The translations under genes were made by a program, and so were the position numbers. Below are positions 42,317 to 49,513 of a DNA stretch of 64,000 nt, one piece after another (the first letter of the stretch is position 1; every line of letters starts with the position of its first letter). The DNA is from Betaproteobacteria bacterium (GTDB lineage: Bacteria > Pseudomonadota > Gammaproteobacteria > Burkholderiales > SG8-41): contig VGID01000002.1 of NCBI GenBank assembly GCA_016868035.1, forward strand, positions 55,037-119,036. The letters are read 5' to 3'. The notes below the pieces were generated by a model. The model had not been told where the DNA came from and made no database searches. It saw nothing but the letters and a program-made list of their open reading frames with translations.

Positions 42317-43360
42317 ATGCCGAAGGCCGACTTGGGCGGAACCGTCTACGACGCCATCGAGTATTTCTACACGAAGCCGTGGTCCGACGGGCTGCCGATT
42401 GTCCCGCCGACGGAGGAACTCATTGCGGCGATGCTCCGGGGCACCCGGTGCGATTCCGACGAAGAGCTTGGACTTGTGCCGCCGAATTTCGAGCGCCTCA
42501 CGGTGCGTCGAGTCGCCGAGCACGCCGTCATGGCCGGCGCGTTGCCGCAGTACATGCCCGTCATCATCGGGGCCATGCGGGCGATCCTCGACGAGAAGCT
42601 CAACATGCACGGCGTGCAGACGACGATACACGGCGTCTCGCCCCTGGTCATCGTGAACGGGCCCTACGGCAGGAAAATCGGCATCAACGGCGGCCGCGGC
42701 TGCTTCAGCCCGGGACATCGCCCGAACGCGACGATCGGACGCGCCGTGCGGCTCATACTCTACAACGTCGGCGGCGGCTATCCGAGCGCGTCGTTCAGCT
42801 GCTTCGGACAGCCCTCACGCTATACGTTCTGCATCCGCGAGAACGAGGAGGACAGCCCGTGGGAGCCGCTCTCGGTGGATCGCGGATTCAAGGCAGGGGA
42901 GAACGTCGTCACCGTCGTGCAGTGCGAGAACCCGCAGCTCACTCACGACGACGCGAATGACGACCCCGAGCGCCTCCACGTCGCTACCACGGATTGCATG
43001 GGCAACATGGGCGGCATGAACGCCTGGCGCGCGACCGACATGGTGGTGGCGCTCGCTCCCGACATCGCCGACAACTTCGCGAAGGCCGGCTATACCAAGG
43101 CCGACGTCCACAAGCTGCTGCGCGAGAAAGCCGGCCGGCACGTCGGTCAGCTCAAGCAGGGGGGGCTGTGGCGGATCGAGCGGCTGAACCGCTACGTCAC
43201 CAAGGTCGACCCGAACGATGACAACTGCTTCGTGCCAGCGATCCAGGAGCCGAGCCGGCTGTTCCTGATCGTGGCGGGCGGGCGGCCGGGGGCGACCACC
43301 GCCGTGCTCCACGGCTGGAACGAGACCACGCGCGGAGTTTCGGTCGCCTACGAGGTCTGA
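42317..43360 (+). CDS. Conserved protein of unknown function preceding the UGSC selenoprotein
   Basis: 347-aa cytoplasmic protein, no signal peptide or membrane helices. The N-terminus has DGLPIVPPTEELIAAML near residue 23. A glycine- and cysteine-bearing block GINGGRGCFSPGHRPNATIGR lies near 115, shown by its GGRGCFSPGH core. The C-terminal half has TTDCMGNMGGMN near 225 and ends IVAGGRPGATTAVLHGW. I start at ATG 42317 (MPKADLGG) after GAGAGGG; an earlier ATG at 42245 overlaps the operator. I do not recognise a function. The cysteines and the position 44 bp before the selenoprotein make a redox partnership plausible. Confidence 0.8.
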   Translation: MPKADLGGTVYDAIEYFYTKPWSDGLPIVPPTEELIAAMLRGTRCDSDEELGLVPPNFERLTVRRVAEHAVMAGALPQYMPVIIGAMRAILDEKLNMHGVQTTIHGVSPLVIVNGPYGRKIGINGGRGCFSPGHRPNATIGRAVRLILYNVGGGYPSASFSCFGQPSRYTFCIRENEEDSPWEPLSVDRGFKAGENVVTVVQCENPQLTHDDANDDPERLHVATTDCMGNMGGMNAWRATDMVVALAPDIADNFAKAGYTKADVHKLLREKAGRHVGQLKQGGLWRIERLNRYVTKVDPNDDNCFVPAIQEPSRLFLIVAGGRPGATTAVLHGWNETTRGVSVAYEV

Positions 43361-43404
43361 TCGTGGGCGCGCTGGATGATCACGATGACGAGAGGACGAA
43401 ACCA

Positions 43405-43929
43405 ATGAGTGCTTTTTACGACCCGTCGGTCGGCGCAACGAAATCGCTTTCCCCGGCCAATCGGCCATCCAGCCTTGCGGGAAAGATCGTCGGGCTCTAT
43501 GACAACACCAAGGAGCAGGCCGACATCATCCTCGAGGCGGCTGCGGAGGACCTCAAGCGGCGCCACGGGGTCAAGGAGCTGCTGAACTTCCGCGGCATCC
43601 ACTATTCGAAGCCCGCTCCACTCGAAACGATCGAGGAGATGGCCCGCAAATGCGACGTCGTCATCTGTGCGCTGGGCGGGTGAGGGTCCTGCACGGTGTG
43701 CAGTGTGCACACCTCCGTCGAGCTGGAAAAGCGCGGGATTCCGACGACCGTCGTCATTACCTCCGCGTTCAGGAACGCATTGGAAGTCCAGTACAAGGGA
43801 AAAGGCATGCCAGGCCACGCCTGCATCGAGCTGCCCCATCCCATCTACTACCTCAGCCGCGAAGAACTCGGCAAAATGACCCGGGAGCACATGGACGAGA
43901 TGGTCCGCCAGCTGACGAATTCCGGCTAG
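43405..43929 (+). CDS. UGSC-family selenoprotein (in-frame TGA read as selenocysteine)
   Basis: 174-aa protein whose frame crosses a TGA at 43681-43683, codon 93. Reading it as selenocysteine gives GG-U93-G-S-C96-TVC99-SVH, the motif that names the UGSC (seleno)protein family, and the flanking sequence keeps protein character on both sides (CDVVICAL before; VELEKRGIPTTVVITSAF after). A UxxC redox pair like thioredoxin CxxC follows. ATG 43405 has GAGAGGA upstream. A bacterial SECIS-like hairpin sits immediately downstream of the TGA. Standard gene finders would call two fragments, 43405-43683 and 43696-43929. The physiological function of the family is unknown to me. Confidence 0.88.
43684..43716 (+). 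promoter_or_regulatory. Bacterial SECIS element downstream of the in-frame TGA
   Basis: The mRNA folds into a perfect 8-bp stem, GGTGTGCA (43695-43702) with TGCACACC (43706-43713), and a three-base GTG loop. The loop begins 19 bases after the TGA and starts with GU, as bacterial SECIS elements require (loop G, 16-37 bases from UGA). An alternative stem, CTGCAC/GTGCAG with a GGT loop (43689-43703), is exclusive with the first. Both lie in the coding sequence. Confidence 0.75.
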
Positions 43930-43969
43930 GAACGCAGGCGCGCGGGCGCCAAACCGTACGGAGGCGCAT

Positions 43970-44959
43970 TTGAATCGACATCGCTGCACAACGTTCTACG
44001 CGCATTTCTTTTCCCTGGTCCTGGCGGCGGCGATGGCGTTGCCCGGCGCTGCCGGCTCCCAGTCGTATCCGGACCGGCCGATCCGGTTCATCGTCCCGTT
44101 CGCGCCCGGCGGGGGCAACGACATGATCGCGCGCCTGGTCGGCGGAAAGCTCACGGAATCCTGGGGCCAGCAAATCATCGTCGACAACCGGCCCGGTGCG
44201 GGCGGAAATATCGCGGCTGAAATCGCGGCGCGCTCGAACCCGGACGGCTACACGATCTTCCTGTTCAACAGCACGAACGCCATCGCGGTGAGCCTCTACA
44301 AGCAGGTGCCCTTCGACCCCATCCGGGACTTCGAGCCCGTGATACTGATCGCGACCTCTCCATTCGCGCTGGTCGTGCATCCCTCGACACCTGCCGGATC
44401 GGTAAAGGAACTCATCGCGCTCGCAAAAACCAAGCCGGGAGTCCTGACTTTCGCCTCGGGCGGGAACGGCAGCTCCACGCATCTTGCCGCGGAGGAGTTT
44501 CAGCAACTCGCCGGGATCAGGATGATTCACGTGCCTTACAAAGGCGGGGGACCGGCCCTGATCGACGTGATCGGCGGTCGGGTGACGATGTATTTCGCGA
44601 GCATTCCACCGTCGCTGCCACACATCAAGACCGGCCGCGTGCGCGCGCTGGGCATCACGAGCAAGGAGAGATCGCCGCTGCTGCCGGACGTGCCCACGAT
44701 CTCGGAGACAGCGCTGCCGGGATTCGAGTCGGGCGCGTCCTACGGGATCGTCGCGCCCACCCATACGCCCAAAGCCATCGTGCAGAAGATGAACGCCGAA
44801 GTCGCCAGACTACTTGCGACGCCCGAGGTCAGTGCGCGCCTTAGACATGAAGGCCTGCACATTGCCGCAGGTTCGCCTCAGGACTTCAGTCGCTTCATGA
44901 AGGCCGAGATTGCGCAGTGGGCGAGAGTGGTCAAGGCATCCGACGCGAAAGTGGACTGA
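43970..44959 (+). CDS. Bug-family (TctC-like) periplasmic substrate-binding protein
   Basis: 329-aa receptor. TTG start at 43970, GGAGG five bases upstream. The signal peptide ends near GAAGSQ-SYPDR. Motifs: IRFIVPFAPGGGNDMIAR, IIVDNRPGAGGNIAAE, MIHVPYKGGGPALID and VPTISETALPGFES. It lies 40 bp after the UGSC gene on the same strand, so it may import the small acid handled by the UGSC locus. This link is positional. Confidence 0.93.
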   Translation: MNRHRCTTFYAHFFSLVLAAAMALPGAAGSQSYPDRPIRFIVPFAPGGGNDMIARLVGGKLTESWGQQIIVDNRPGAGGNIAAEIAARSNPDGYTIFLFNSTNAIAVSLYKQVPFDPIRDFEPVILIATSPFALVVHPSTPAGSVKELIALAKTKPGVLTFASGGNGSSTHLAAEEFQQLAGIRMIHVPYKGGGPALIDVIGGRVTMYFASIPPSLPHIKTGRVRALGITSKERSPLLPDVPTISETALPGFESGASYGIVAPTHTPKAIVQKMNAEVARLLATPEVSARLRHEGLHIAAGSPQDFSRFMKAEIAQWARVVKASDAKVD

Positions 44960-44994
44960 TTGCCGGGCCCCGGCTCACGCAGGTCTGCGTGCGC

Positions 44995-45051
44995 CGGTCA
45001 CGGGTGACGAGTCACCGGTCACCGGTTCTGGTTTGGGGTCCCCACGGGGGA
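44995..45051. repeat. Heptamer array followed by a tRNA-Glu-end-like GGTCCCCACGGGG
   Basis: Units CGGTCAC, GGGTGAC, GAGTCAC, CGGTCAC (44995-45022), then GTCCCCACGGGG at 45039-45050, which copies 12 bases of the tRNA-Glu 3' end. The order resembles the 29253-29301 site. The surrounding 44960-45212 spacer holds no gene. Confidence 0.6.
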
Positions 45052-45087
45052 TTGTGCCCGTCCCGCGTCTCTTCAAACGCCAAAAGG

Positions 45088-45185
45088 CGTGAGTCGTGAA
45101 TCGTGAGCAGTGAGTAGACTCAACACGCGAGCAGAGGTTAACGACCCCAAATCGGCTTGGTCCGCTCACAACTCACCACTCACGC
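45088..45185. repeat. Two facing heptamer arrays (CGTGAGT-type and CTCACNN-type)
   Basis: Four CGTGANN units at 45088-45115 and three CTCACNN units at 45165-45185. The second is roughly the reverse complement of the first, so the pair could form a stem about 50 bases apart at the DNA or RNA level. Confidence 0.65.
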
Positions 45186-45212
45186 ATTTCCCGGTCGCGG
45201 CAGCGACCGGTA

Positions 45213-45288
45213 TGGCGTCCCCACGGGGATTCGAACCCCGGTTACCGCCGTGAAAGGGCGATGTCCTAGGCCTCTAGACGATGGGGAC
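45213..45288 (-). tRNA. tRNA-Glu (UUC)
   Basis: 76 bases with encoded CCA on the minus strand. The 5' acceptor starts GTCCCCATCG and the anticodon loop is CTTTCAC with anticodon TTC. The T-stem/loop GGGGTTCGAATCCCC is intact. It is 124 bp from tRNA-Ala and on the same strand as gltX. Its 3' end is copied at 29285. Confidence 0.97.
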
Positions 45289-45308
45289 GAGAGGACAAAC
45301 TCAAGCTT

Positions 45309-45410
45309 CGTGAATCGTAAATCGCAAATCGTGAATCGTAAGGCGATGATCACGGAAGCGGAGTTGTCCGCCCATCACTCACCGCTCACCGCTTACCGCT
45401 CATCGCTCTT
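45309..45410. repeat. Two heptamer arrays between tRNA-Ala and tRNA-Glu
   Basis: CGTGAAT, CGTAAAT, CGCAAAT, CGTGAAT, CGTAAGG at 45309-45343 (five units) and CACTCAC, CGCTCAC, CGCTTAC, CGCTCAT, CGCTCTT at 45376-45410 (five units). Both keep strict 7-base phase. Confidence 0.75.
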
Positions 45411-45412
45411 AT

Positions 45413-45488
<76 letters not shown>

Positions 45489-45541
45489 ACGAGAGAGCGC
45501 GCATTATACCGGCGCCCTCCCCGGCCTGTAAAGAAAATGGG

Positions 45542-46945
45542 TTATTCGGGAAAGGCTTGCAGCTGTTTTTCCATGCGGGCGAGCACTTCGTCGCGCCCGA
45601 GCACTTCGAGCACGGCGTCCACCGAGGGCGTCTCGGCGGTCCCCGTCACCATCACGCGCAGCGGCATCGCGAGCTTCGGGAATTTCAGCTTGTGTGCCGC
45701 GACCACCGCCTTGAGCGTCTCGTTGATGCGCTCGCGCTCCCACTCGATCGAACCGAGCCGCTCGCACAGGTCCTTCAGCGCCGTGCGTGCTTCGCGCGCG
45801 TAGTGTTTCTCCTTGAGCTCCGCGGCGGGCTCGAGCGCACGATAGAAATAGACCGCAGCGTCGGCAAGCTCCTCCACCGTCGCGGCGCGCTCCTTGAGCA
45901 GCGCTGCGACCTTCGCGGGAGGCGGTCCGTGCAGCACGTCGCAGCCGGCGCGCACGAGGAAAGGTTCCATGAGCCCGCCGAGACGCCCGTCGTCGGCGCT
46001 CTTGAGGTACTGCGCGTTCAGCCAGCGCAGCTTCTCCGGGTCGAAGCGCGCGGGCGATTTGCTGATGTGCCCGAGGTCGAACCACTCGACGAGCCGTTCC
46101 GTCGAGAACATCTCCTCGTCGCCGTGCGACCAGCCGAGCCGCGCGAGGTAGTTCACGAGCGCGTCCGGCAGGAAGCCCTCCTCGCGGTACTGCATCACGC
46201 TCACCGCACCGTGGCGCTTGGAGAGCCGCTCGCCGTCCGTCCCCAGGATCATCGGCACATGCGCGAATTTGGGCAGCGCGGCGCAGAGCGCGCGGTAGAT
46301 GTTGATCTGCCGCGGCGTGTTGTTGACATGGTCGTCGCCGCGGATGACATGCGTGATCGTCATGTCGATATCGTCCACGACCACGCCGAAGTTGTAGGTC
46401 GGGATGCCGTCCGCCCGCAGCAGCACGAGATCGTCGAGTTCCTCGTTGGAAACCGTGATCGGCCCCTTCACGAGGTCGCTGAACCCGACGATGTCCGTGT
46501 CCGGGTTGCGGAAGCGCACGACGGGGCGCGCGTCGGGCGGGGGCTTCAAGCCCATGCGCTGCGCGTTTTCCGGCCGCCAGCGCCCGTCGTAGCGCGGCTT
46601 TTCGCCGCGCGCGCGCTGCCGCTCGCGCAGCTCGTCGAGCTCCTCTTTCGTCGCATAGCAGTGATAGGCGTGGCCGTCCCCGATCAGCTGCTCGGCGACA
46701 GCGCGGTAACGGTCGAGCCGGTCCATCTGGAAGTACGGCCCGTCGTAATCGAGGCCGAGCCAGCCCATGCCGTCGAGGATCGCGTTGACCGACTCGGCCG
46801 TCGAGCGTGTGCGGTCGGTGTCCTCCACGCGCAGGATGAACGTGCCGCCGTGCTTTTTCGCGTAGGCCCAGCAGAAGAGCGCGGTGCGCGCGCCGCCAAT
46901 GTGCAGGTAGCCGGTGGGGCTGGGGGCGAAGCGGGTGCGGATCAT
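45542..46945 (-). CDS. gltX: Glutamyl-tRNA synthetase
   Basis: 467-aa class I synthetase charging tRNA-Glu with glutamate. HIGH motif variant HIGGARTALFCW at residues 16-27 (APSPTGYLHIGG before it), KMSKS equivalent LSKRHGAVSV near residue 240, full C-terminal anticodon-binding domain. Length is typical. It is the only housekeeping protein gene in the window and lies upstream of tRNA-Ala and tRNA-Glu, its own substrate tRNA. An array of GGGAATG heptamers begins 12 bases upstream of its start. Confidence 0.97.
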   Translation of the reverse strand: MIRTRFAPSPTGYLHIGGARTALFCWAYAKKHGGTFILRVEDTDRTRSTAESVNAILDGMGWLGLDYDGPYFQMDRLDRYRAVAEQLIGDGHAYHCYATKEELDELRERQRARGEKPRYDGRWRPENAQRMGLKPPPDARPVVRFRNPDTDIVGFSDLVKGPITVSNEELDDLVLLRADGIPTYNFGVVVDDIDMTITHVIRGDDHVNNTPRQINIYRALCAALPKFAHVPMILGTDGERLSKRHGAVSVMQYREEGFLPDALVNYLARLGWSHGDEEMFSTERLVEWFDLGHISKSPARFDPEKLRWLNAQYLKSADDGRLGGLMEPFLVRAGCDVLHGPPPAKVAALLKERAATVEELADAAVYFYRALEPAAELKEKHYAREARTALKDLCERLGSIEWERERINETLKAVVAAHKLKFPKLAMPLRVMVTGTAETPSVDAVLEVLGRDEVLARMEKQLQAFPE

Positions 46946-46956
46946 GTCAGCTGCTC

Positions 46957-47047
46957 GGGAATGGGGAATGGGGAATGGGAAATAGTAAAAACCGTATAAC
47001 GGGTGCCCGCGCTCTTACCATTTCCTATTCCCTATTTCCTATTTCCC
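46957..47047. repeat. GGGAATG heptamers facing CCTATTC/T heptamers (long imperfect inverted repeat)
   Basis: Three GGGAATG units plus a fourth degenerate one at 46957-46984, and CCTATTC, CCTATTT, CCTATTT at 47024-47044. The arms are complementary enough to fold across about 40 bases. They lie between the starts and ends of gltX and the deacetylase gene, both on the minus strand. Confidence 0.7.
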
Positions 47048-47877
47048 GCTCTTGCGCGCTGCTGGAACTCGCGCACCGCCTCTTCCATGGTCAGGAACAC
47101 GGCGCCGTTGTCGGCGCACGCGCGGACCAGCCGCTCGAGCATCATCATGCGGTGGCCGCGCCCGATGACGAACGGGTGGAAGGTATAGGTGAGCACGCCC
47201 CATTCCACGGCCTTTCGCATGTAGAGGAACTCGTCCACCCAGTTCTCCAGCACCGCGCTTGCGTTCATCAGCCCCTGGCGAACGGTGGTTTCGGTGCGCA
47301 CAAACTCGAAGTGCGGCGCGTCATCGGTGGCCCAGTGGATCGGCATTTCCACGAGCGCCGTCTCCGGGCCGAAGCGTGCGGGCGCCTCGAGCTCGATCGC
47401 GTCGCCCTGCCGCGCGTAATACGGCGTGTAATCGTCGCCCATCAGGCTGCTGTCGTAGGAAAAGCCGTGCTCGAGCATCAGCTCGACCGAATGCGGGCTG
47501 AGATCCCAGGACGGCGAGCGGTAGCCGCGCGCGGCACGCCCGGTGAGCTTCCGGATCGCCTCGTTTCCGCGCACGAGCTCGCGCTCCTCCTCCTCGCGCG
47601 TGAGGCTCGCCGGCGGGCGGTGGGTCCAGCCGTGGTGTGCGATCTCGTGCCCGGCCGCGCACACCTGCTCGCACGCCGCGGGAAAGGTCTCGATGGTGTG
47701 GCCCGGGATGAACCAGGTGCTGCGGATGCCGTGATCCTTGAGCAGGCCGAGCAGCCGCGGGGCGCCCGCCCGCGGTCCGAACTCCCCCCGCGAGATCCAC
47801 GAGGGCGAAATCTGGCCGCGCGCGATGAATCCCGAGATCGCGTCGAAATCGAAGGTAAGGCACACAATGTGCCGCAT
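47032..47877 (-). CDS. Polysaccharide deacetylase family protein (peptidoglycan deacetylase/PuuE-like)
   Basis: 281-aa NodB-fold hydrolase. Metal and catalytic residues: D10/D12 (TFDFDA), H82 and H86 in HEIAHHGWTH, and the RGYRSPSWDLS motif near residue 115. No signal peptide, so a cytoplasmic role on amides such as allantoin- or formamide-like substrates is as likely as on sugars. ATG 47877 starts the fold; a longer frame exists but is made of heptamer repeats. The C-terminal 30 bases overlap the CCTATTT array at 47024-47047. Confidence 0.85.
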   Translation of the reverse strand: MRHIVCLTFDFDAISGFIARGQISPSWISRGEFGPRAGAPRLLGLLKDHGIRSTWFIPGHTIETFPAACEQVCAAGHEIAHHGWTHRPPASLTREEEERELVRGNEAIRKLTGRAARGYRSPSWDLSPHSVELMLEHGFSYDSSLMGDDYTPYYARQGDAIELEAPARFGPETALVEMPIHWATDDAPHFEFVRTETTVRQGLMNASAVLENWVDEFLYMRKAVEWGVLTYTFHPFVIGRGHRMMMLERLVRACADNGAVFLTMEEAVREFQQRARAGNRK

Positions 47878-47888
47878 CTGATTAAATG

Positions 47889-47986
47889 CGTGAGTCGTGA
47901 GTCGTGATTCGTGAGCCGTGATCCGCGGCTCCTTCTGCCTTGCGGCTTCGCGTTTCTTCTCAATCCTCAATCCTCGATCCTCAATC
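47889..47986. repeat. CGTGAGT and CTCAATC heptamer arrays
   Basis: Five CGTGANN units at 47889-47923 and four CTCRATC units at 47959-47986, between the divergent deacetylase and amidohydrolase genes. The 48116 gene start lies 130 bases further on; a TTATGAT -10-like hexamer occurs at about 48070. Confidence 0.7.
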
Positions 47987-48115
47987 CTGGCTCTTCCTTC
48001 TGCCTCCGCGCGCCTCTTCTCTCCCGTCTATCGTCTCCCGCGAACATGGGTCACAATGCGCGCCTTTTACGTTATGATTTCTCCTGATTATAACGTCCGT
48101 CCCGAGTTTCCCCGT

Positions 48116-49429
48116 ATGGCACGCCCATCCCCGCAGTCCGCAAAGCCCGCTGTTGCTGCAGCCGTCGAAGCCGCCATGCCATTCGCCGAAGCGCTGTTCG
48201 AGGACGTGCGCAAGCGCACGGCCGACACCGTCGGCGTGAGCCGGGAGCCCTACGGCACAGGCGAGCAGACGGCGGTGGATGCCGTCGCGCGCGCCGGAGG
48301 CGAGCTGGGGCTCGAAATCAAGCACGACCCATTCGGCAATGTGTATCTCACCATGCCAGGGCGCGACCGCAGCGCCCCGGGGTGGATCACCGGCTCGCAC
48401 GTGGATTCGGTTCCGCTCGGCGGCAACTTCGACGGCTTCGCGGGCGTGGTGGCCGGGCTCACTGCGCTCGCCGCCTTCCGGAAAGCGGGCCTCGCTCCCC
48501 AGTTCGATGTGACCGTCATGGGCATACGCGCCGAGGAAGCTTCCTCGTGGTACGGGGGAGCGCACGATGGGCACATCGGCAGCCGCGCCGCGCTGGGCCT
48601 GCTGCCCACGGCCGAGCTCGATTCCGCGGTACAGAGCCGCACCGGAACGAGCCTGCGCGAGCAGATGCGGAAAGCCGGGTTCGACCCCGACGCGGTGGGC
48701 CGGGGCAAGCCCTATCTCGATCCCGCGCGCTACTGCGGTTACCTGGAGCTGCACATCGAGCAGGGTCCGGTACTGGAAGCGCGCGGGTTTCCGGTGGGCG
48801 TGGTCACCGGCATTCGCGGCGCGACGCGCGCGCGCTCCTGCCAGTGCATCGGCAGCTACACGCATTCGGGCGCGGTACCGCATGAGTACCGCAGCGACGC
48901 CGTGATGGCCGTCGTGGAGCTCGTGCGCGAGCTCGACCTCGAATGGGAGCGCGTGCGGGAGGACGGCGGCGATCTCGTGTTCACGGTGGGCAAGCTCTAC
49001 ACCGACGCGAAAGTCCATGCCCTCACCAAGGTGCCCGGAGAGGCGAACTTCGTTCTCGATTTCCGCAGCCAGGACGATGCAATACTGCAGCAGGTGCGCG
49101 TGGCCGCGGAGCGGCTCGCGCTCGAGATCGGGCAGCGCCGGCGCGTGCGCTTCGATCTCGGGTCCTTCTCCCTGCATCGTCCCGCGGCCATGGATCCCGA
49201 ATTCCGCCGGACTCTCCTGTCGGGCTGCCAGGACCTGGGCATCCGGGCGATGGAAATCCCGAGCGGCGCCGGCCACGATGCCCAGGATTTCGCTCACGCA
49301 GGTTTCCGCTCCGCGATGATCTTCGTGCGCAACAGCCACGGCAGCCACAACCCGGACGAGGCGATGGCGATCGGCGACTTTGCGTTCGGCACGCGCCTGC
49401 TCGCGTGGAAGCTGCTGCAGGGCGCGTGA
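48116..49429 (+). CDS. M20-family amidohydrolase (N-carbamoyl-amino-acid hydrolase / HyuC type)
   Basis: 437-aa zinc hydrolase. Metal-binding chain: H in GSHVDSVPLGGNFDG near residue 98 and D in the same motif, EE in IRAEEAS near 144, H in ELHIEQGP near 208 and H near HNPDEA at the end. Members cleave N-carbamoyl or ureido amides to amino acids and are the usual third enzyme of hydantoin utilisation. I start at ATG 48116 (MARPSPQ); an upstream reading to 48056 is possible. Two HyuA/HyuB pairs are in the window, though neither is adjacent. Confidence 0.88.
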   Translation: MARPSPQSAKPAVAAAVEAAMPFAEALFEDVRKRTADTVGVSREPYGTGEQTAVDAVARAGGELGLEIKHDPFGNVYLTMPGRDRSAPGWITGSHVDSVPLGGNFDGFAGVVAGLTALAAFRKAGLAPQFDVTVMGIRAEEASSWYGGAHDGHIGSRAALGLLPTAELDSAVQSRTGTSLREQMRKAGFDPDAVGRGKPYLDPARYCGYLELHIEQGPVLEARGFPVGVVTGIRGATRARSCQCIGSYTHSGAVPHEYRSDAVMAVVELVRELDLEWERVREDGGDLVFTVGKLYTDAKVHALTKVPGEANFVLDFRSQDDAILQQVRVAAERLALEIGQRRRVRFDLGSFSLHRPAAMDPEFRRTLLSGCQDLGIRAMEIPSGAGHDAQDFAHAGFRSAMIFVRNSHGSHNPDEAMAIGDFAFGTRLLAWKLLQGA

Positions 49430-49513
49430 CCGCTGCCTTCAGCCGGCACCAGCGAAGCGAGATCGCGGCCGCTTGCCGCTTGATTGCCTGATCCGGCCCG
49501 ACATTTCTTCACC

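Noticed and set aside
43405..43683. Nonsense mutation or pseudogene instead of a selenoprotein
   Set aside because: The TGA falls exactly at U of U-G-S-C, both sides keep protein character, and a suitable hairpin follows. Not excluded without genome-wide sel genes.
43696..43929. An independent gene starting at GTG 43696
   Set aside because: It would lack its N-terminus and the ribosome site; the frame continues from 43405 across the TGA, and the UGSC motif spans the join.
45309..45410. CRISPR-like array
   Set aside because: Units are 7 bp, contiguous and without spacers; no cas genes in the window.
47878..47970. Extended N-terminus of the deacetylase
   Set aside because: The extra codons are the CGTGAGT-type heptamer array, not protein-like sequence.
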